A stretch of 20,439 nt of DNA from Eggerthellaceae bacterium (lineage in GTDB: Bacteria; Actinomycetota; Coriobacteriia; Coriobacteriales; Eggerthellaceae), in assembly GCA_017459485.1 (NCBI GenBank), contig JAFUCW010000444.1, forward strand, positions 1 through 20,439, in the 5' to 3' direction. Numbering within the stretch: the stretch's first letter is position 1; the number at the start of each line of letters is the position of its first letter. Shown piece after piece: positions 16,264-20,439 of the stretch. The notes under the pieces are model-generated. The model searched no databases. It was not told where the DNA came from and was given only the letters and a program-made list of their open reading frames with translations. Position numbers and translations under genes: made by a program.

Positions 16264-17616
16264 TCACGCAGGTCGGTGCGCATCCCGGTTCACCGGCCAC
16301 GTGACCGCGCACTCCATGTCCAGACTATCAAGCAGCCCTTGGAGGTACGCTACGTCGTCGGCCACATCTTCGGTACGCGTGTTTTCCTGGATTGCATCGT
16401 CGCTCATGAGCTCGAGCATGCGCACATACACGTCTCCCCCATCGGACCATTCGATCAAGGGATGCCATTGGAGGTTCTCCACGGCAACGCCTTGCTCTTG
16501 GACGACGAAGTCGCAGGTGAACAAGCCCGAGAAAATGGTGTCGGTAAGGGTCCAGCCAGAAATGAAATCGGACAGCCCGAACACCACTGGCACGCGCTTG
16601 CCCCCTTGGCCGGTGTAGTAGCGCACAGTCTGGCACAGATGCGCGTGACTTCCCACCACCAGGTCGACCCCAAGATCGGCAAGATACTGCTCGTATTCAA
16701 GCTGCACTTCGTCGGGGTCAACCATCTCTTCGGTGCCCCAATGCATGTAGACCACCACCGCATCCGCCACGGCTTGCGCTCGTCTCACGTCGGCTGCGAT
16801 GGCTTTCTTGTCGATGATGCAGCTGTAGTAGTCGTTGGGATGGCTGGCAGGGTCGTCACCGAACGTGTTGGTACCGTAACAGAAGCTCAAAAACGCAATG
16901 TTGACGCCGCCGCGCGAGACCATGTGCACGGTGCTGCGGTCGGCCTTGCTTTCGTAGCTACCTATGCGCAAGATCTGCGGGAAGCGGTCGAACACGGCAT
17001 GGCTGCGCAGCATCCCCTCCTCCCCCATGTCCCAAGTGTGGTTGGAGTTGAAATTCACCACGTCAAGACCGGCCCCACCGATGGCGTCGAGCGAAGCATC
17101 AGGCGTGTTGAAGCTGGGATATCCCGAATACGCGAACCCATCCTGGTCGCCAGCCATGGCCGTCTCCTGGTTGATCAGCGAAATGTCGAACCCCGCAAGC
17201 ACAGGCCCCATTTCCTGGTAGTACGGCTCGAAACTGTACACGCCATCACCTTCAACGCCCCCATAAGCGTCGAGTATGCCGAAGTTCATGTCGGTGGCTA
17301 ACACATCGCCAACGGCCGCGAAAGACACGCGCCCCGGTTCGTCCGACGGTTCTCCGCGCCCTCGAATGTCGTAGCGCACGCCCGCTTCGGTGGTGCCGTG
17401 AATTATCCCGTTCACGTCGATCGTCTCGGTCGCGCCTGCAAGCTTCGACGACTCTGCAAACGACTTCGGCTCCTTCGCCTTCCCGCCGAAGACCGCCTCG
17501 GGATGGCCGTTCGTGAACACGAGCATCAGGCCAAAGGCAATAGTCAACGCGCACAACGCGCCGATCACCGCAAGCGCCACGTACCATCCCTTATGCAAAG
17601 GCTTGTCCGTCTCCAA
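16264..17616 (-). CDS. CapA-family membrane-anchored metallophosphatase-like protein
   Basis: A 450-residue protein of the CapA/PgsA family (COG2843), with a calcineurin-like metallophosphoesterase fold. In Bacillus relatives the family acts in poly-gamma-glutamate capsule synthesis or export; many anaerobes carry stand-alone members of unknown role. One membrane helix near the N-terminus (about 11-34, WYVALAVIGALCALTIAFGL) places the rest outside the cell. Motifs in order are AVGDVLATD (D104), INQETAMAG (E151, usually NLE), FNSNHTWDMGEEG (N192, H193), YMHWGTEE (H292), VVGSHAHLCQ (H324, H326) and VFGLSDFISG. TTG at 17616 is preferred because GGAGGG lies six bases ahead and gives a short cytoplasmic tail before the helix. 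The frame extends upstream to a TTG at 17688 and an ATG at 17652 without ribosome-binding sites. No capsule ligase genes (capB/capC) are nearby. Confidence 0.9.
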   Translation of the reverse strand: METDKPLHKGWYVALAVIGALCALTIAFGLMLVFTNGHPEAVFGGKAKEPKSFAESSKLAGATETIDVNGIIHGTTEAGVRYDIRGRGEPSDEPGRVSFAAVGDVLATDMNFGILDAYGGVEGDGVYSFEPYYQEMGPVLAGFDISLINQETAMAGDQDGFAYSGYPSFNTPDASLDAIGGAGLDVVNFNSNHTWDMGEEGMLRSHAVFDRFPQILRIGSYESKADRSTVHMVSRGGVNIAFLSFCYGTNTFGDDPASHPNDYYSCIIDKKAIAADVRRAQAVADAVVVYMHWGTEEMVDPDEVQLEYEQYLADLGVDLVVGSHAHLCQTVRYYTGQGGKRVPVVFGLSDFISGWTLTDTIFSGLFTCDFVVQEQGVAVENLQWHPLIEWSDGGDVYVRMLELMSDDAIQENTRTEDVADDVAYLQGLLDSLDMECAVTWPVNRDAHRPA

Positions 17617-17622
17617 CGTCTT

Positions 17623-17628
17623 CCCTCC
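17623..17628 (-). promoter_or_regulatory. Ribosome-binding site that decides the capA-family start
   Basis: GGAGGG on the minus strand sits six bases before TTG at 17616. Upstream in-frame candidates at 17652 (ATG) and 17688 (TTG) have no comparable site, so the shorter protein is favoured. Confidence 0.6.
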
Positions 17629-17674
17629 GAGAAGGCCTGCATGTGCGCCCATGATAGCGCACTGTTGCGCATTT

Positions 17675-17712
17675 GCTCGTACTATCAAGATACGCGAGTG
17701 CTATCACGATAC
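17675..17712. promoter_or_regulatory. Tandem 19-bp repeats carrying TATCNNGATA dyads upstream of the capA-family gene
   Basis: Adjacent copies at 17675-17693 and 17694-17712 match at 15 of 19 positions. Each contains a palindrome: TATCAAGATA at 17683-17692 and TATCACGATA at 17702-17711. Their 19-base phasing, about 60-95 bases before the TTG start, suits a paired operator for a dimeric regulator. No regulator gene is adjacent. Confidence 0.45.
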
Positions 17713-17767
17713 TCCAACAAGATGCCAGAGTGCAGAGCAAGCTTCCCGATAGGCTCTCAGGATACCG

Positions 17768-18556
17768 TTAAAATGCCAGGTCATATATAAGCTTAAGGGC
17801 GAAAAGGGCAACAACGACCAGCATGACCGGGCGCACGATGGCACTGCCCTTTTCGGTGAAGAAGCGCGACCCCAGCCAGTTGCCCACGATGCTGAACACG
17901 CCCGCCACCAAGCCAAGGGGGACAAGCGTTGCTCCATTCGCCAGAAACACGACCATCGACGTCGCGTTCGTTGTAAGGTTAACAGCTTTGGTGGTCCCCG
18001 CAGCCACGTTGAGCGTCGTGCGCGCAACTCCCGTCAGGACCAGCATGAGTATCGTGCCCGTGCCTGGACCGTAGAAACCGTCGTAGACGCCAACAGCAAG
18101 CGACAGAACCGCAACGGTAGCCGCCGTCCTTCCCAAGGAGAACCCGTTTTCCGCATACAAGTCGAAGTTCTTGGTCCGCAGTACGTAAAACGCAACGAAG
18201 GGCAGCGCTGCGAGCATGAAAACCTTGATCAGGAAATCGCTCGCGACAAGCGCCAGGCTTGTTCCCACTGCAGATCCCGCCAACCCACACACGATGCCGA
18301 CGGCAACGAGCTCCTTGACCATGAACCCGTTTGCCGCATAGCGAACGGTGGCAACAAACGTGCCCATGGTTGCCTGCAACTTGTTGGTCCCAAGGGCCGC
18401 ATGGACAGGCAGCCCCGCAAACAGGAACGCCGGCAATGAAATAAGACCTCCACCTCCTGCAATGGAGTCCACAAAGCCTGCAATCAGGCAGAGGGGGCAC
18501 ACGATCAAGTATTCCATAAAACGGATAAGGTCTTCTTTCGGCAATAGGCCATACAT
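17768..18556 (-). CDS. TauE/SafE-family membrane permease (sulfite/organosulfonate exporter family)
   Basis: A 262-residue polytopic membrane protein of the DUF81/TauE-SafE family, whose characterised members export sulfite, sulfoacetate or related anions. Both internal-repeat signatures are present: AGFVDSIAGGGGLISLPAF (26-44) and the equivalent GVYDGFYGPGTGTILMLVL (156-174). About eight hydrophobic segments are spread over the length, with HAALGTNKL (52-60) and AAGTTKAVNLTTN (185-197) as further conserved loops. The ATG at 18556 gives about 16 residues before the first helix, as in relatives. GGAGAG lies a rather long 11 bases upstream, and an ATG at 18517 is an alternative. It is divergent from the large unknown gene, with only 42 bases between the start codons. 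Substrate cannot be assigned, since no sulfur-metabolism gene is nearby. Confidence 0.9.
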   Translation of the reverse strand: MYGLLPKEDLIRFMEYLIVCPLCLIAGFVDSIAGGGGLISLPAFLFAGLPVHAALGTNKLQATMGTFVATVRYAANGFMVKELVAVGIVCGLAGSAVGTSLALVASDFLIKVFMLAALPFVAFYVLRTKNFDLYAENGFSLGRTAATVAVLSLAVGVYDGFYGPGTGTILMLVLTGVARTTLNVAAGTTKAVNLTTNATSMVVFLANGATLVPLGLVAGVFSIVGNWLGSRFFTEKGSAIVRPVMLVVVALFALKLIYDLAF

Positions 18557-18598
18557 GGTATCGTATTCTCTCCAATGCAACTGCACAAAGGGGCGCTC

Positions 18599-20439
18599 AT
18601 GATTTTGCCGAAGCATGAAGGCTACATTTTCTTCACCCTGCTCGACCTCGTCACCGTCTACGCGCACCAGCGTCTGTCCGTCGTTGATGACAATACGTTT
18701 TTTGACGAAAGCGCACCGCGCGGCATAGGGGAAGCAGGACAGCGTGCGACGCTCGAAGAGCTCTGGAGCAACGTTGGGATCCTCGACGATTTCGTTCAGG
18801 AGAACCCCGCGCAGCTCACCCGGGGCGAATTGGACATAGTTGCATCGTGGAAAGACGCCTACACCAACCTCTTTTTCATTGACCGTGGACCCGATGGGCA
18901 ACTGCGCTTTCTTGCCGAAAAGCACCTTTTCGAAGTATGCGGTCTTTCGCTCGAAATCGAAGGGATGCTCAACAGCATTCCCGCCATGGCCAACGCTACG
19001 CTCCTTCCCTTCCGCGACCATGTGGTCTACGCGATGAACATCATTGAATTCCCTGTTCAGATGGGCGACGGCATGCTTGATATCATGCGCAATTCGTACC
19101 ACGACGCCTACGGTGCCAAACGCTTTGTCTCCACTGGCAGCGATTTTGCAAAAGTCGTTCCCCAGGTTAAGGAGGAAGCCTTGCAACGCGAAGCGAAGGA
19201 AATGATTGAAAGCCTCGAACGCGAGCAAAAGGCCGACGAGCAAGCGGACGACCAGCACAAAGGCGTGCTTGCGGGCATGTCCTTCGACGAGCGCGAACGG
19301 GTGACAGAAGAGCATTATCTCAACCTCGACCCCAGCGACGACGAAGAGGGCGACTTCCTTCCTTCCAAAGAGCTTGAAGAACGCTGCTGCGAAGGGCCGA
19401 TCCGCACGTCTTTGGCAGACCTGGTTTCCCTTAACGGTATGCCCGATCCGGACAAGATTGCCGAAATAGTCGACGGTCTATCTCTTGACGACCTTGGGAT
19501 AGATGCACACGCACATCCAGACGCCAAAGAGCGCTTCGATCAGCTGAAGGCCGACTTTGCCAAATCCGACGGCGCCCAAGCGGCGCTCGACGAAGCCATC
19601 AACATGTTCACGGACCCCGACAAGCTGTTCGATCGCCTGCTCAACCTGCCGCTTTTCCAAGTTGTCCCCTTGCGCTCGCTAGCGGAAGCAGGAGGCAGGC
19701 TCAGCATGGCAGAAGACGACGAGGAAGGCATCTACGATGCTCCCTATCCCGCACCAGGCCTTTGCTACGCATTTCACGAAAACGGCTCGTTCGAATTCGT
19801 CATGCCCGACGAAGTCGTGCCCCTCATGCAGCAGGTAGATTGGGACGAATTCGACAGGCGCACTTCGATGCGCATCGAGCTCATCCGTTTTTTCAACGCC
19901 GTCGTGGAGCTGCGCGGCGTCACTCCTTACGTTGGTGCCATCGAGGAATATGCAGCGCTGCACCCCGACGGGTTCAAAACCGCCCAAGAGATACACGACG
20001 AACTTGAACGAACGATAGAGCGATTCGGCAGCGAGATCGGCATTCTGGATACCGGCGACGAAGTCTATCTGCTCCATGGGGACCTTGAATGGCTTTACTT
20101 GGACGGACAAGGACTCGACCCGTACGAAGATGGCGGCATCTTCGAAGGCAAGCTTGACGACATGCTCAAGGGGCTGCTCGCCCAGCAGAAGGGGAAAGAG
20201 CCCCGCCCTGTGTCTTTCGACATGCTGGGCGACAGCAGCATTTACCATTGGCTCGCCACCCTGCCTGCGCTGTGCGCCCTCCGCACCTACCTTGACAACC
20301 ACGTGCCCGACACGCAAGACGACTACGAGTTTGCCGACAACGTGATCATGGACCTGCAGGACATGCTCCATTGGGGCTACAGCAACGAGTTGGTCGAAGG
20401 CTTCTTCAACCTGCTTGAAGACAACGACTTCATCCCCAC
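18599..20439 (+). CDS. Large acidic protein of unknown function, truncated by window edge
   Basis: An open frame of at least 613 codons runs off the right end, starting at ATG 18599 with AAAGGGG at good spacing. I do not recognise the family. The sequence has no signal peptide or membrane helix and is rich in Asp and Glu. A charged helical stretch at about 190-218 (KEEALQREAKEMIESLEREQ) is followed by an acidic segment, DPSDDEEGDF (244-253). The region after that repeatedly reads like short helical units with DPDK/DEF-type turns. Good codon usage, a strong ribosome-binding site and the length make it a real gene. It is divergent from the TauE-family gene, so the 42-base gap probably carries overlapping control signals, although no clear promoter is visible. 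A cytoplasmic lineage-restricted protein is the most that can be inferred. Confidence 0.85.
   Translation, partial: MILPKHEGYIFFTLLDLVTVYAHQRLSVVDDNTFFDESAPRGIGEAGQRATLEELWSNVGILDDFVQENPAQLTRGELDIVASWKDAYTNLFFIDRGPDGQLRFLAEKHLFEVCGLSLEIEGMLNSIPAMANATLLPFRDHVVYAMNIIEFPVQMGDGMLDIMRNSYHDAYGAKRFVSTGSDFAKVVPQVKEEALQREAKEMIESLEREQKADEQADDQHKGVLAGMSFDERERVTEEHYLNLDPSDDEEGDFLPSKELEERCCEGPIRTSLADLVSLNGMPDPDKIAEIVDGLSLDDLGIDAHAHPDAKERFDQLKADFAKSDGAQAALDEAINMFTDPDKLFDRLLNLPLFQVVPLRSLAEAGGRLSMAEDDEEGIYDAPYPAPGLCYAFHENGSFEFVMPDEVVPLMQQVDWDEFDRRTSMRIELIRFFNAVVELRGVTPYVGAIEEYAALHPDGFKTAQEIHDELERTIERFGSEIGILDTGDEVYLLHGDLEWLYLDGQGLDPYEDGGIFEGKLDDMLKGLLAQQKGKEPRPVSFDMLGDSSIYHWLATLPALCALRTYLDNHVPDTQDDYEFADNVIMDLQDMLHWGYSNELVEGFFNLLEDNDFIP

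Noticed and set aside
16141..17301. 386-codon plus-strand open frame
   Set aside because: It runs antisense to the CapA-family gene, whose metal motifs are all intact on the minus strand, and begins inside the repeat-rich gap without a ribosome-binding site.
18557..19315. Upstream extension of the TauE-family frame (about 253 extra codons)
   Set aside because: It overlaps the plus-strand unknown gene on the opposite strand, and the conserved permease begins only near 18556.

Overview
The window looks like the chromosome of a GC-rich anaerobic actinobacterium of the class Coriobacteriia, most likely the Eggerthellaceae (Slackia/Eggerthella-like). This is an inference from three things: the codon and start usage (frequent TTG and GTG starts), the gene content (a giant activase/dehydratase-like fusion protein, a PcsB-like secreted hydrolase, a TauE/SafE exporter), and the rsmI-metG-tatD-rsmA order. 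No rRNA, tRNA, CRISPR array, transposase or phage gene was seen.

Left part (1-5909, all minus strand): a housekeeping cluster reads leftward. It runs rsmI (16S rRNA 2'-O-methyltransferase), a secreted coiled-coil cell-wall hydrolase with its own structured leader, metG, a TatD-family nuclease, a small flavodoxin-fold protein with a compact cysteine motif, and rsmA/ksgA, which is cut by the window edge. The last three genes are tightly packed or overlapping.

Centre (6091-10070, plus strand): a radical-SAM protein of the coproporphyrinogen III oxidase/HemW family, a surface lipoprotein nuclease with a C-terminal metal-binding module, and a membrane GGDEF diguanylate cyclase interrupted by one in-frame TAA.

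Right part (10187-20439): a TetR regulator and a 1641-residue protein form a two-gene minus-strand operon. The large protein joins two ASKHA (HgdC/BadF-type) activase halves, a DUF2229-like section and a dehydratase-D-component-like section. The operon's promoter carries an exact TATAAT and several TTGTNTAAT half-sites, which suggests autoregulation. Behind it lies a 457-bp non-coding stretch with a 21-bp tandem repeat array, a perfect 14-bp AT-rich inverted repeat and a degenerate longer duplication. Next come a CapA-type membrane-anchored protein (minus) with a tandem operator-like repeat upstream, a TauE/SafE permease (minus), and a divergent large acidic protein of unknown function that runs off the right end.

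The most interesting points are the TetR/giant activase-dehydratase unit with its predicted operators, the nonsense-split diguanylate cyclase, the stacked repeats in 15917-16230, and the uncharacterised gene at the right edge.
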